Part shown: positions 42,601-53,839 of the stretch, piece by piece
Numbering within the stretch: position 1 is the first letter of the stretch
Layout of the letters: each line of letters opens with the position of its first letter
Source: Curculioniphilus buchneri
GTDB lineage: Bacteria; Pseudomonadota; Gammaproteobacteria; Enterobacterales; Enterobacteriaceae
Length of the DNA: 64,000 nucleotides
Direction: 5' to 3'
Assembly (NCBI RefSeq): GCF_964275155.1
Contig: NZ_OZ193413.1
Location: forward strand, 558,001-622,000
Notes under the pieces: generated by a model
What the model saw: the letters and a program-made list of their open reading frames with translations, nothing else
Database searches by the model: none
What the model was told of the DNA's origin: nothing
Position numbers and translations under genes: made by a program

Positions 42601-44151
42601 AGTATTAATTGCTACTGAAATTTAAATGAATTAAATTAGACGTTGAAGTCAGTAGGATTGAACGACATAAATCTTACAATTTTATAAGTTAAGTTTAGCA
42701 GTAAAACTAAATTCTATAATGATTAATATAGGATTAATAAATTTTAATCTATTGAAAATAGAGAATCGATAATTTATCTATGATTATTATAAGTATATTC
42801 ATAAGCAGCATTTAGCACTATTACCAAGAACTGACTAAAATAGAGATAATACTTGCTTATTATTTTAATATTAATAATATATATTATTTTTAATGGCAAG
42901 ATGGTGTATTAAGTATACATTACTAATGCATACTCGATTAATTTTATACTTTATTAGGGGAGTAGTAATCAATTTTATCTTTGTCTAATTTAGTTGTATC
43001 TATTTATTGTATGCCTATCAATAATAGTTGTTTTAACTAAAGTAGTTGAGCAATATTACTACTATAGTGGCAATTTTAGTAAAAATGTGTATAAACATAA
43101 TATATATATTAATAATTATATATATTTATTAAAGGTGGTGTTATTTCCATTCGTTATTTGTGATTTAAAAAGATAAAATTAATATTTTCAAAAACAGGTA
43201 TTTAGCTTAATTTCATTCTCAGTTTTATTATTATAAAGTATCACTATGATAAATGCTAATATAATCTAAAATTATAAAAAAATAACATTAATATAAAATT
43301 TTTAATTAAACTCACAAAAATATAATGCATTTTAAATCTCCATTGAATACATGTAAGTATCATCTCATTGTTTAAGAAATCTTCTGCTTGCATACTAAAT
43401 ATATACTTTAGGATAAACTCTAATAAAATTCTAATAAAATAAAGAATGATATTCGATTAAAATTCTTTATCAAAAAAGAATCAGTTTTCGATAAAAACAG
43501 ATATTATCTACTGTGAGTAGATAAAGTTATTTTTATAAAGCACAAACCTTGTTCGTGCCTTCAATTTATATCACATTTTTCAAAAAATTATTCTAATATA
43601 AATTAGATTTAACTTTACTATATTTGAGAGCTATAATTAATTGTCTTAATTAGGAAAGTAATAATATTATATATCTAACACATCGAAGTGATCAAATTGA
43701 ATCAGTAAACTCGATTTTAGTTAGGAGTACACATCAAAATTAAATATGGACTTTAATATAATTGCTCTGTTTCGACAAGAAACTAACGAACATTCCATAA
43801 ATATGAAAGGATTACAATCCTGTATGATATTATTATTATTTTACTTATATTTTAGAATGTAAGTATATAGTTATTTTCATAAAGATAACTGTCATAGACA
43901 CACTGTTCATTCTTTTATTTTAATCATAGGTAATATCATACAGTATATGTTTAAAATTGTTTACTTTAGTTAGTTAATTTCTTGAAAATACAATGGTATA
44001 TCTATTTACTATTAGTAAGTTAATAATAAGCGTACCATTTTGATATAATTTAAATTATTTCATTAAATAAAGAAATTATATATGAGTCAAATTAAAATAT
44101 ATGCGTAATTTATATTATTTCTATCCTAATAATAATTAGGAAGCATTCATA
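39674..44151. other. 4.5-kb gene desert between crp and glnS
   Basis: The largest gene-free stretch in the window; crp and glnS are divergent and not neighbours in E. coli. A 60-codon frame at 42994-43176 is hydrophobic, starts with TTG and lacks a ribosome site, so I reject it. Small features: a hairpin GCACAAAC/GTTCGTGC with one mismatch at 43540-43558, TCTAC/GTAGA at 43508-43522, and a two-copy repeat of TCTAATAAAAT near 43419-43440. No RNA gene recognised. Confidence 0.6.
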
Positions 44152-45834
44152 ATGAATAACATTGGAACTTCGCCAACTAACTTTATTTACCAAATTATTA
44201 AAAATGATCTTACCTCAGGTAAGTATGTTTCAATACGTACTAGATTTCCTCCAGAGCCGAATGGCTACTTACATATTGGGCATGCAAAGTCTATTTGCCT
44301 TAATTTTGGTATCGCTCAAATGTATCATGGAAAATGTAATTTGCGTATTGACGATACTAATCCTCTCAAAGAAAATATAAAATATGTTGATTCAATTAAA
44401 CATGACGTGCAGTGGCTTGGTTTTCACTGGAGCGGTGTTGTTCACTATTCCTCTGATTATTTCAATCAATTATATGATTATGCAATTGAACTGATCAATA
44501 AGGGCTTAGCTTATGTAGATCAATTATCTCCAGATGAAATCCGAAGATATCGTGGCACGTTGACTTGCCCAGGAAAAAATAGCCCTTATCGCAGTCGTAG
44601 TATTGAGGATAATGTTACACTATTCTCTAAAATGCGTCATGGAAAATTTTCTGAAGGCCAAGCTTGTCTTCGAGCTAAAATAGACATGGCGTCGCCATTT
44701 ATGGTCATGCGTGATCCAGTGTTATATCGTATTAAATTTGCTGAGCATCACCAAACCGGTACTCAGTGGTGTATTTATCCAATGTATGACTTTGCCCACT
44801 GTATCGTTGATGCTTTAGAAGGCATTACTCACTCTTTATGCACTCTAGAATTTCAAGATAATCGCCAATTATATGATTGGATTCTTGATAACATAACAAT
44901 TAACGTCCATCCTCAACAATATGAATTTTCCCGCCTTAATTTAAAATATACTGTCATATCTAAACGTAAGCTAAATTTGCTAGTAAAGCACAGTATTGTT
45001 GAAAGTTGGGATGATCCTCGAATGCCAACCATCTCTGGTCTACGTCGCCGTGGATATACCGCTGCTTCGATTCGTGAATTTTGTAGTCGTATTGGTGTAA
45101 CTAAACAACACAATAATGTTGATATATCTGTATTAGAAGCTTGTATCCGAGAAGAACTTAATGAAAATGCACTGCGTGCCATGGCTGTAATCAATCCAGT
45201 AAGAGCAGTGATTGTAAGCTTGCCTATAGGCTATGAAAAAATAATTGATATGCTCAATCATCCTAATAAACCAGAAATGGGTATGCGTCAAGTGATGTTT
45301 AGTCGCGAAATTTATATTGATTTCAATGACTTTTTAGAAGCAGGCCATAGTCAGTATAAACGGTTGGTACTAGGTAAAGAAGTGCGTTTGCGTCATGCAT
45401 ATATTATTAAGGCTGAAAGTATAGAAAAAGATGAGATAGGAAATGTGAAAACTATATTTTGCAGTCATGATCCGAATACACTCAATCAACATCCAATAGA
45501 TGGCCGTAAGATAAAAGGAGTCATTCATTGGGTTTCGGTTAGTCATAACATGGAAGCAGAATTTCGCCTATATGATAGGTTATTTAAAGAGGCTAATCCA
45601 ACAGCAGAGGAAAAATTTTTTTCTACCATTAATCCACAATCATTAGTGATTAAACAGGGTTTTGTCGAAGAAGGAGTAGTCGAAGTATTAGCTTCTAAAG
45701 CTAATACTTCTTTTCAATTTGAACGTGAAGGATATTTTTGCGCTGATAATTATTGTTATAATTCATCTCGATTAGTATTTAATCGAACCGTTAGTTTGAG
45801 AGATACTCAAGGCATAAAAAAAGTCGATATATAA
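44152..45834 (+). CDS. glnS: Glutaminyl-tRNA synthetase
   Basis: GlnRS charges tRNA-Gln directly. HIGH is at residues 41-44 (RFPPEPNGYLHIGHAKS). The KMSKS-equivalent, VMSKRKL in E. coli, here reads VISKRKL. The tRNA-contacting segments and the C-terminal anticodon-binding beta barrels align to the end (560 against 554 residues). The C-terminal sixth is more divergent, with a short insertion near the end. AGGA lies about 11 bases before the ATG. fldA and pgm follow in E. coli order, with fur, ybfF and seqA lost between. Confidence 0.97.
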   Translation: MNNIGTSPTNFIYQIIKNDLTSGKYVSIRTRFPPEPNGYLHIGHAKSICLNFGIAQMYHGKCNLRIDDTNPLKENIKYVDSIKHDVQWLGFHWSGVVHYSSDYFNQLYDYAIELINKGLAYVDQLSPDEIRRYRGTLTCPGKNSPYRSRSIEDNVTLFSKMRHGKFSEGQACLRAKIDMASPFMVMRDPVLYRIKFAEHHQTGTQWCIYPMYDFAHCIVDALEGITHSLCTLEFQDNRQLYDWILDNITINVHPQQYEFSRLNLKYTVISKRKLNLLVKHSIVESWDDPRMPTISGLRRRGYTAASIREFCSRIGVTKQHNNVDISVLEACIREELNENALRAMAVINPVRAVIVSLPIGYEKIIDMLNHPNKPEMGMRQVMFSREIYIDFNDFLEAGHSQYKRLVLGKEVRLRHAYIIKAESIEKDEIGNVKTIFCSHDPNTLNQHPIDGRKIKGVIHWVSVSHNMEAEFRLYDRLFKEANPTAEEKFFSTINPQSLVIKQGFVEEGVVEVLASKANTSFQFEREGYFCADNYCYNSSRLVFNRTVSLRDTQGIKKVDI

Positions 45835-46926
45835 CAGTATTTCATACTATTTATCTTTTTCTCTATCTCTACGAGAAAAACGGACGATTTGTGTTCCATA
45901 TGTTGAGTATCTTCGTAAAATTTTTAGTTTGTATTGATGATCTTACTGTATCTAGTTTATACTCATCATATAAATTGTCAAAATTTCGTTGCATTAACAA
46001 AATCGTTATAATTAAGACATTAACATAATAAATAAACGAATCAATTCTCTAAATTAATAATATTTAAAATATATGTAAAATTGAATAGTGATAATACATT
46101 AATTACAATTGCTCATTTTGTCCCATGAATTGTTCATAGCTAATCAAGAAAAAGAAAAATATATTTTATAAAATAAAATGTTTTAAAAATCTGTAATTTT
46201 ACATACGGAGAGATCTTATAAAACAATATTTTTTATAGTTACAAAAAATAGTTTACATTGACAGTAAAATCACGTTTATCAGATATATGTGATTTTTGAA
46301 TAGGAGCGGTCATCTTCTAATTGTTTCTAAGTATATTATTTATTATTTCTTTAATGTGAATTAATTAATCTTATCTAACTTTATTTAGTAGATGCAGAAT
46401 AGGAAATCTTATGTGTAGTAGTTTCGTTTTAATGTAAGTTTAAAATGAATTATTCAATTATAAACGTATCACGATCTATGTGAGATAGATCATTAGATTT
46501 CTTAATCTATCATTATATACAATAAAAATATATCTATTTTCTTATAAGTCATTTGAACTTTAAACATAGCTTTATTCTCTCTGAATGAGAAATGTAAAAT
46601 ATTTAAAATTTAATTATTTAAATTGTAAAATTTAAATAATTTTATAAAACAGATCAATGATTTTAATAATCATGGATATTGTAATATGACATACGTACCT
46701 CATTACGTCATACATAGTATGTTAGATATGAAAAAATAATGTACGATGATGTTTTATCTTTTAAAGATACGGGGCAAAATATCCTGTATTGTACTAATTG
46801 TCTAAAACATAAAATTACTATGTGATCTAATTAATTATATTAAAATATAAAATTATGATCACTGTATAAGATAATTTATCAATTGGTAGATTTTATTAGT
46901 TAATTTTTTTTAAAACAGTACTTTAA
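45835..46926. other. Gene-free DNA between glnS and fldA (fur lost)
   Basis: In E. coli fur lies downstream of fldA on the same strand, and would fall here. I see no Fur remnant, so iron regulation through Fur is probably absent unless the gene moved. Confidence 0.55.
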
Positions 46927-47442
46927 TCAATTTAACTTCATTTCTTTGTGTATCTGTGTAATCCAGTTGTTAACACGATCAATAGTGAGTTCTGACTGTC
47001 GATCTTCATCAATAGCTAAACCAATAAAATGATCGTCGTTAACTAAGCTTTTAGAAGTTTCAAAATGATAGCCAAAGGTAGGCCAACGACCTACTAATAT
47101 TGCTCCATGTGGTTCTATGATATCGCGAATGATGCCCATAGCATCGCAAAAATATTCTGCATAATCTTCTTGATCTCCACAACCAAACAATGCTACTAGA
47201 TTTCCTGTGAAATCAATGTCTTCTAACGTAGGAAAAAAATCATCCCAGTCGCACTGGGCTTCCCCATAATACCAAGTAGAAATACCAAATAGCAACCGAT
47301 CATATCGCTCTACATCTTCCTTACTGCTTTTAGCAATATCAAATATATCAGCAATGTTCTTACCTAGTTGTTTCTGGATGATATTAGCAATATTTTCAGT
47401 ATTACCAGTATCACTGCCGAAAAAAATACCTACTTTTGCCAT
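46927..47442 (-). CDS. fldA: Flavodoxin I
   Basis: FldA is an FMN protein that carries single electrons. The FMN phosphate loop SDTGNTENIA (residues 10-19), the STWYYGEAQCDWDDF loop with the stacking aromatic, and the FGCGDQEDYAEYF segment match E. coli. The 171 residues lack only the last few of the 176 in E. coli. In E. coli it supplies IspG and the radical-SAM enzyme RlmN, both kept here, which explains its retention. The next gene over, fur, is absent. Confidence 0.97.
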   Translation of the reverse strand: MAKVGIFFGSDTGNTENIANIIQKQLGKNIADIFDIAKSSKEDVERYDRLLFGISTWYYGEAQCDWDDFFPTLEDIDFTGNLVALFGCGDQEDYAEYFCDAMGIIRDIIEPHGAILVGRWPTFGYHFETSKSLVNDDHFIGLAIDEDRQSELTIDRVNNWITQIHKEMKLN

Positions 47443-49554
47443 GGATATAAAACCTCTTTAATAGTTAGTAAAGTAGTGTACATTAACTTACAAGTTAATG
47501 TTAACGATAAAATAAAAGAATGTTACTTATAAGGATTATTGTGTAATAGAGCTAACATCTTTATTTTTTTAGATCTAGTCAATAAATATTGAGTGTTATT
47601 TATGTTTTAACTTCTAAAATTAATTTTACTACGTTTATTTTATTTTAAATTTCTAAAAGGATTGATTTAGTGAATTGCAATGAACAGCATTTTCATTTTT
47701 TTCTTAAAAGTATTTAAATTTTAGATAGTATTGTAGTAAGTCCTTAGTTTATTTCTTGTATTCTTTTAAAGAATACATCAATTTTATTAAATTTCTTTAA
47801 ACAGAAAATTATTATTTATTAGTATATAAATCATAGCGTCAATTTGATTAAATTTATCAGTCGCTAATCAGTTATTGGTATAGACAATTAATATTGTCTA
47901 TATATTAATTTGCCTTTTTATTGTAACCTAATTTGATTTAGAATCGACCAATTTAATTATATTAACTCAGATTGAAATTTCTCGAACAAGAAAATGATTT
48001 TAATCATTCTAAGTTTGTAAAATTGTTTTTTATCGGTCTATTTAGCTAGATCAAATCTGTTTATTTTATATAGTCGTAGTCGTTCAATAAAATTGAACAA
48101 AAGTCTGAAAATATTAAGAATAGCTTATCAGTAGTTAATTTTTCATCGAGTAATTTTAATCAGTGTTGTAAAATGATTTTAAATAATCTATTAGAAATAT
48201 AATGATTAAATTAATTATTTATAATATTAACTATTTATAATTATAGGATCTAAAAATAGATTCAGTGAATTTTACATATTTTAAATGTCTTCACACTACA
48301 TGTCCTACAAGGATAAAATATATTACTTAAAACTGTTCAGTATTTGCTACTATGATTCTTTTAACTATAGAGTTCAATATGTATAAAAATAACTATTAAT
48401 GCGATATGGTCGTACCATAATAATTTTTATTAAAATTAACTATTTTATTTATAAACATTACAACCAATTGAAAATACTAAACAAGTGGTTTAATTTTAGT
48501 TTAAAACCATTGGCGCTTTTGTATACTCTTTTAAAAAAATTATAAAAATTTACATTTTTTCTTATAATCATCAAATTAATTTCGCGTTACATGCATAGTA
48601 TCTTTAGATTGCATAGTCTTATCTTAATGAATATGTATTTTTACAATCAAATAACGTTAATAATAGAAAAATTGAAAATTTAACTTTAATGTTTAGATCA
48701 AATCGCATAATACCTTATTATTATCATACGTGATTACGTTAGTTACTGTCGCAACTATTCGACAGTGTCGCTTATATAGAATAATGGATAAAATAAAAAA
48801 TATATTAAATAATATAAAGACCTTACATTGATTCATATCATAGTATATTGGTGTTGGTCAACGTACTACAAATAGAAACGTATTTTAATTTTAAAATTGA
48901 GCTTGTAGTAAATTATTTATCGAGTAATTTTTTGAGGTGCAGATATGCAAATTATCTTTATTAAAAGGAAAGCCTTGTAGAACAACTGGTGTTTTTGATG
49001 TTCATTAGGTTGATGATTATATGAGATAACTTTGATAGGTTATTATAATTAAAGCATAATTTTATTAGTACAGTTTCCTTTTAAAAAAAGGATTTCTTAT
49101 AGAACCAAGATGTATTTGATTCTCTGTCCTTCTGTTTGAAGATTCCTTACAGTAAATAATACAGTTAAGGTATACAAACTGATATATTACAACGGTAATC
49201 AGTACTAATATAATACTAATTTACAATTTTATATTAAAAAAACTTGTTTACTTAAATAATAAAATATATCATAAATGAAATTATCATGAGGATATTAAGT
49301 TCCTCTCTGTTAGTTTTTAATAAAATAATTTTTGTGCTACATAAATACTTTTTATATGACAAACACAACAATGCATTGAGTACAGAGTATTTTATACTTT
49401 TTCACTAATACTGGAAGTGTTATATATTTTAATCTTACAAACTTTAATCTATGATCTAATATTCTATATTTTCTTGAGATGTAACTAATTATTAATAATG
49501 AACGACATTCTCACATTTCTTATTTAAATATAACAAGATAAGAGAAATATATTG
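47443..49554. other. 2.1-kb gene-free DNA between fldA and pgm (seqA lost)
   Basis: E. coli has ybfE, ybfF and seqA here; I read no trace of them. seqA normally forms an operon with pgm, so pgm must now have its own promoter, which I cannot place with confidence. Confidence 0.55.
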
Positions 49555-51192
49555 ATGACTAATCATCCTCGTGCCGGACATAGTACTTTACAAGATGATT
49601 TAATTAATGTAGCGCAATTAACGTCACAATATTACGTATTACAACCAGAACCAGGCAATAGCGATCATGCAGTCAAGTTTGGCACATCAGGACATCGAGG
49701 TAGCGCTAGCCGCTATAATTTTAATGAAACTCACGTTCTGGCTATTAGCCAAGCCATTGCAGAAGAACGTGCTAAGCGAGGGATCACTGGTCCTTGTTAT
49801 GTAGGAAAGGATACTCATGCACTTTCTGAACCAGCATTTATTTCCGTCCTAGAAGTATTCACTGCCAATGGTGTAGAAGTAATCGTGCAAGCAAACAATG
49901 GATATACACCGACACCAGTGATTTCTAATGCCATTTTAGCTCATAATAAAAAACATAGTGTACAGGCTGATGGCACCATAATCACGTCCTCTCATAACCC
50001 TCCAGAAGACGGAGGTATTAAATATAATTCGCCTAATGGCGGATCAGCTGATATTTATATAACTAAAGTTATAGAGGAGCGCGCTAATGCGCTGATAGCT
50101 GAACATCTACGAAGTGTAAAACGCTTCACTATAGATAAGGCTTGGAAAAGCGGTTATATTCATCCTCAAGACTTAGTACGACCATATGTCGAAGGGTTAG
50201 TACACGTAGTGGATTTAAAGGCAATTAAAACAGCTAATTTAAAATTAGGCGTTGATCCATTGGGTGGATCCGGAATTATCTATTGGAAACGTATTGCTGA
50301 ATACTATCAATTAGATTTGACATTAATCAATGAAGGGATAGACCAAACATTCCGTTTTATGCATCTTGATCATGATGGTATTATTAGGATTGATTGCTCA
50401 TCAAAATTTGCAATGACTGGGTTATTAGCGTTTTGTAATCAATTTACTTTAGTATTTGCTAATGATCCCGATCACGATCGGTATGGTATTATTACGCCTG
50501 ATGGGCTAATGGATTCCAATCATTATTTAGCAATAGCAATTAATTACTTGTTTCAACACCGATTAAAATGGAATCATAACGTTGGTGTAGGAAAAACTTT
50601 AGTCTCTAGTATCATGATCGATCGTATCGTCAAACATATTGGTCGACGACTTACAGAAGTACCTGTGGGATTTAAATGGTTTGTAGATGGTATTTTTAAT
50701 GGTACATTAGGTTTTAGCGGTGAAGAAAGTGCTGGAGCATCTTTTTTGCGTTTTGACGGCCAACCTTGGTCTACTGATAAAGATGGTATTGTCATGTGTC
50801 TGCTCGCTGCTGAAATAACAGCAGTTACTGGTAAAAATCTTCCAAAACATTATACTGAGTTGGTACAACGATTTGGTTCTTTCACTTATAAGTGTTTCCA
50901 AGCTCCTGCTACCTGTGAACAAAAGCATAACTTATCTAACATTTCACTTAAAAAGATTAAGATCAGTAAGTTAGCAGGAGATTCTATTATTTCTTGTTTT
51001 ACTACATTACCTGAATCTGACGTATCTATCGGAGGTATAAAAGTTATAACGAAAAATGGTTGGTTTGTAGCTCGATCTTCTGGTACAGAAGAAACATATA
51101 AAATCTACTGTGAAAGTTCCCTTAACCCTAAACATTGCCAGCAAATAGAGAAAGAAGCTATAAAAATTATCAATAATGTATTGTTGGAATAG
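49555..51192 (+). CDS. pgm: Phosphoglucomutase (alpha-D-glucose-specific)
   Basis: Pgm interconverts glucose-1-P and glucose-6-P, feeding UDP-glucose and glycogen or envelope sugars. The phosphoserine is S146 in TSSHNPPEDGG; metal binding DPDHDRYG and the sugar loop GGEESAGASF are intact. With the ATG at 49555 it has 545 residues, against 546. A TTG one codon earlier is not needed. The last quarter diverges somewhat (QAPATCEQKHNLSNISLKK) yet the phosphate-binding RSSGTEETYKIY is kept. Confidence 0.97.
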   Translation: MTNHPRAGHSTLQDDLINVAQLTSQYYVLQPEPGNSDHAVKFGTSGHRGSASRYNFNETHVLAISQAIAEERAKRGITGPCYVGKDTHALSEPAFISVLEVFTANGVEVIVQANNGYTPTPVISNAILAHNKKHSVQADGTIITSSHNPPEDGGIKYNSPNGGSADIYITKVIEERANALIAEHLRSVKRFTIDKAWKSGYIHPQDLVRPYVEGLVHVVDLKAIKTANLKLGVDPLGGSGIIYWKRIAEYYQLDLTLINEGIDQTFRFMHLDHDGIIRIDCSSKFAMTGLLAFCNQFTLVFANDPDHDRYGIITPDGLMDSNHYLAIAINYLFQHRLKWNHNVGVGKTLVSSIMIDRIVKHIGRRLTEVPVGFKWFVDGIFNGTLGFSGEESAGASFLRFDGQPWSTDKDGIVMCLLAAEITAVTGKNLPKHYTELVQRFGSFTYKCFQAPATCEQKHNLSNISLKKIKISKLAGDSIISCFTTLPESDVSIGGIKVITKNGWFVARSSGTEETYKIYCESSLNPKHCQQIEKEAIKIINNVLLE

Positions 51193-52650
51193 AGCTACAC
51201 TAATTTAAATTATTAAGATTTATTTTATTATTTGATCAGTTGATAACTGATTTCAATATTCATTGAACCGGTTTAAAAAATTAAAATTATAAAAACTTAT
51301 ATATATTGATAACATAATAATATTATTGTCTTTTCTTGCTTTTTGTGTACTTGCACTACAATGATTAGTGTCTAAATATAGCTATTTTCATCGTATTATA
51401 TATATAATAAACTAGTAGTTTATCGATTTAAAATGAAGTGATTTTCATAACGTCCATATTTTTACAATTTCTTTATTTCTTCAATCAAATGAAGTCATAC
51501 ATATAAAATATACGAATGACTATTCATATATTATTACTTCGACTAGTGGTCTTAATAAAATCTAATATATGAGTACTTGCTCAATCAATATAACTTAATA
51601 ATATTATTTTATTATTAGACAATAATTAATCATCTATAAGAAAATGATTCTATTGAATGAATTGTTTATTTAAAAGGAAAAGAATACTAAAAATAGTATC
51701 ATTATAATTCTATTTATAAAAAACCATTGAACATCTTATATATAATATTTATTTTAATAAATGTTTTCTATTTTACATTAATCATCATTGATATACCTGT
51801 CTGGGTACAGAGCTTCATGGTAATAAAGCATAGTGAGGTTTGATTCTTAATGGAAAAGATAATAGCTTTTATTAGGAGTTAAGTATCGAATTTAAATGTC
51901 TGTTTAAGTACAGTTGACAAATTGATAGTCTTTAGAAAAAGATATTTTTTAATATCAGGATAACTAGATTTGTTTTGAATAAATTTCAACTATTCATAAT
52001 AACATGTATTATTCAATATGTTATAAGGAACAAATCAACACTAATAATATCACCTTCAATATCGTTCATTGTAGCACTCACTGTCCACCTTATAACTAAT
52101 AAGGTACAAAATACCACCAACTAGTTTAGTCAATCGTACTTAATTATGTTCATAAGAAATTAAAAGATGGTAACTAATCAATATTAGTTTTGTATTTTCT
52201 TGTATTAATAAGGAATAAAAAATAATAATACATACTGATTAAAAGTATATTAAATTTTTCCAGTAATTAATATACTACAAAATAGTAATTAAATTGCAAA
52301 GTATGGCTAAACGGTATATCTATAACATTTCTACATCACAATATTTAGTCATTTTATTATAGATGTGACCTTTAATGAAAAATATTAATAATGAGATTAA
52401 ATAAAATTATCTATATCTCGCATTGTAACTATTCTACACATAAAAGTTAAATTATAAAATAAGTTATTTGTAAATGATTATTTACCCGCTCTTGTTTTAT
52501 GCTCGTCTGTAATAACTTTAATAATATATGTTAGTTTACATTCACTTTATATATTCTTTCCGTCGTTTATTGTTACCGTTAATTTTTAGCCATAGTAAAA
52601 ACCGATACAAGATATATAAAAAAGTTATAAAGCAAATTTAGGTAAATAAG
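51193..52650. other. Gene-free DNA between pgm and serC
   Basis: Junction between two E. coli-distant blocks. AT-rich with no gene seen; a small TACC...GGTA hairpin lies near 51796-51809. Confidence 0.55.
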
Positions 52651-53742
52651 ATGAATCAAATATTTAATTTTAGTTCTGGTCCAGCAATGCTTCCAGAAGA
52701 AGTCTTGAAACAGATAACACAAGAACTACATGATTGGCATGGTTTGGGTATATCGATTATGGAAATTAGTCACCGTAGTCAGGAGTTTATTGATATGACT
52801 CAAATGGCTGAAAAAAATTTGCGTGAATTAATGAAGATACCAGAACATTATAAAGTTCTATTTTGCCATGGTGGAGCACGCGCACAATTTTCTGCAATAC
52901 CAATGAATCTATTAGGCATCAGTGCCACTGCCGATTATATCAATAGTGGTTACTGGTCATACAATGCGATACAGGAAGCAAAAAAATATTGTGATCCACA
53001 CGTTATTAACGTTATTACAGATATGGATGGCATCCGTTCCATTAAACCAATGAAATATTGGCCTCTAGATACCAATAGCCCTTATATGCACTATTGTCCG
53101 AATGAAACAATTGACGGCTTAGCTATTAATGAACAGCCAACTTTTGACAATCGTGTAGTAGTCGTAGCGGATTGTTCCTCTACAATTCTATCACGTCCTC
53201 TTAATATTAATAATTTTAGCATGCTTTACGCTAGTGCACAAAAAAATGTTGGACTATCTGGATTAACATTAGTCATTATACGTGATGATCTTTTAAAGAT
53301 TTCTCATAAAAAAAAACCGCCGTCAATTCTAGATTATCAAATTTTAGCTGAACATAACTCAATGTTCAACACTCCACCTACTTTTGCTTGGTATGTTGCA
53401 GGATTAGTGTTTAAATGGCTCAAAAATCAGGGAGGATTAATAGAAATTGGTAAGAAAAATCAGGAAAAAGCAAATCTTCTTTACCGTGTAATTGACGAAA
53501 GCGATTTTTATTTGAATGTAATAAAATCGGAAAATCGTTCTCATATGAATATTCCATTTCGATTAGCAAACAATAAATTAAATAAACTTTTTTTAGAAAA
53601 ATCAAGGGAATTCGGACTATATGCCTTACAAGGTCACAGAGCTGTAGGTGGTATGCGTGCATCATTATATAATGCTATGCCATTTGCAGGTGTTACAACA
53701 TTAGTAGATTTTATGAAATGGTTCGCTGCCCATTACGGTTAA
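52651..53742 (+). CDS. serC: Phosphoserine/phosphohydroxythreonine aminotransferase
   Basis: SerC makes phosphoserine (serine pathway) and 4-phosphohydroxythreonine (PLP pathway, the step after PdxB). The PLP lysine is K198 in YASAQKNVG. NFSSGPAMLP, CHGGARAQF and the C-terminal GGMRASLYNAMP are conserved. 363 residues against 362. AGGTAAATAAG precedes the ATG. serC-aroA are 97 bases apart in the E. coli order and are likely one transcript. No serA or serB is visible in the window. Confidence 0.97.
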   Translation: MNQIFNFSSGPAMLPEEVLKQITQELHDWHGLGISIMEISHRSQEFIDMTQMAEKNLRELMKIPEHYKVLFCHGGARAQFSAIPMNLLGISATADYINSGYWSYNAIQEAKKYCDPHVINVITDMDGIRSIKPMKYWPLDTNSPYMHYCPNETIDGLAINEQPTFDNRVVVVADCSSTILSRPLNINNFSMLYASAQKNVGLSGLTLVIIRDDLLKISHKKKPPSILDYQILAEHNSMFNTPPTFAWYVAGLVFKWLKNQGGLIEIGKKNQEKANLLYRVIDESDFYLNVIKSENRSHMNIPFRLANNKLNKLFLEKSREFGLYALQGHRAVGGMRASLYNAMPFAGVTTLVDFMKWFAAHYG

Positions 53743-53839
53743 TAAAATGTATAACACAGTAGTGGCCAAAAATAATTTTTACTTACATATATTGTAAACA
53801 TGTATTTTCAATTGTTATGTTCTGGAGAAAATGTCATAT

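Noticed and set aside
42994..43176. 60-codon hydrophobic open frame with TTG start
   Set aside because: Same reason as above; the start has no Shine-Dalgarno.
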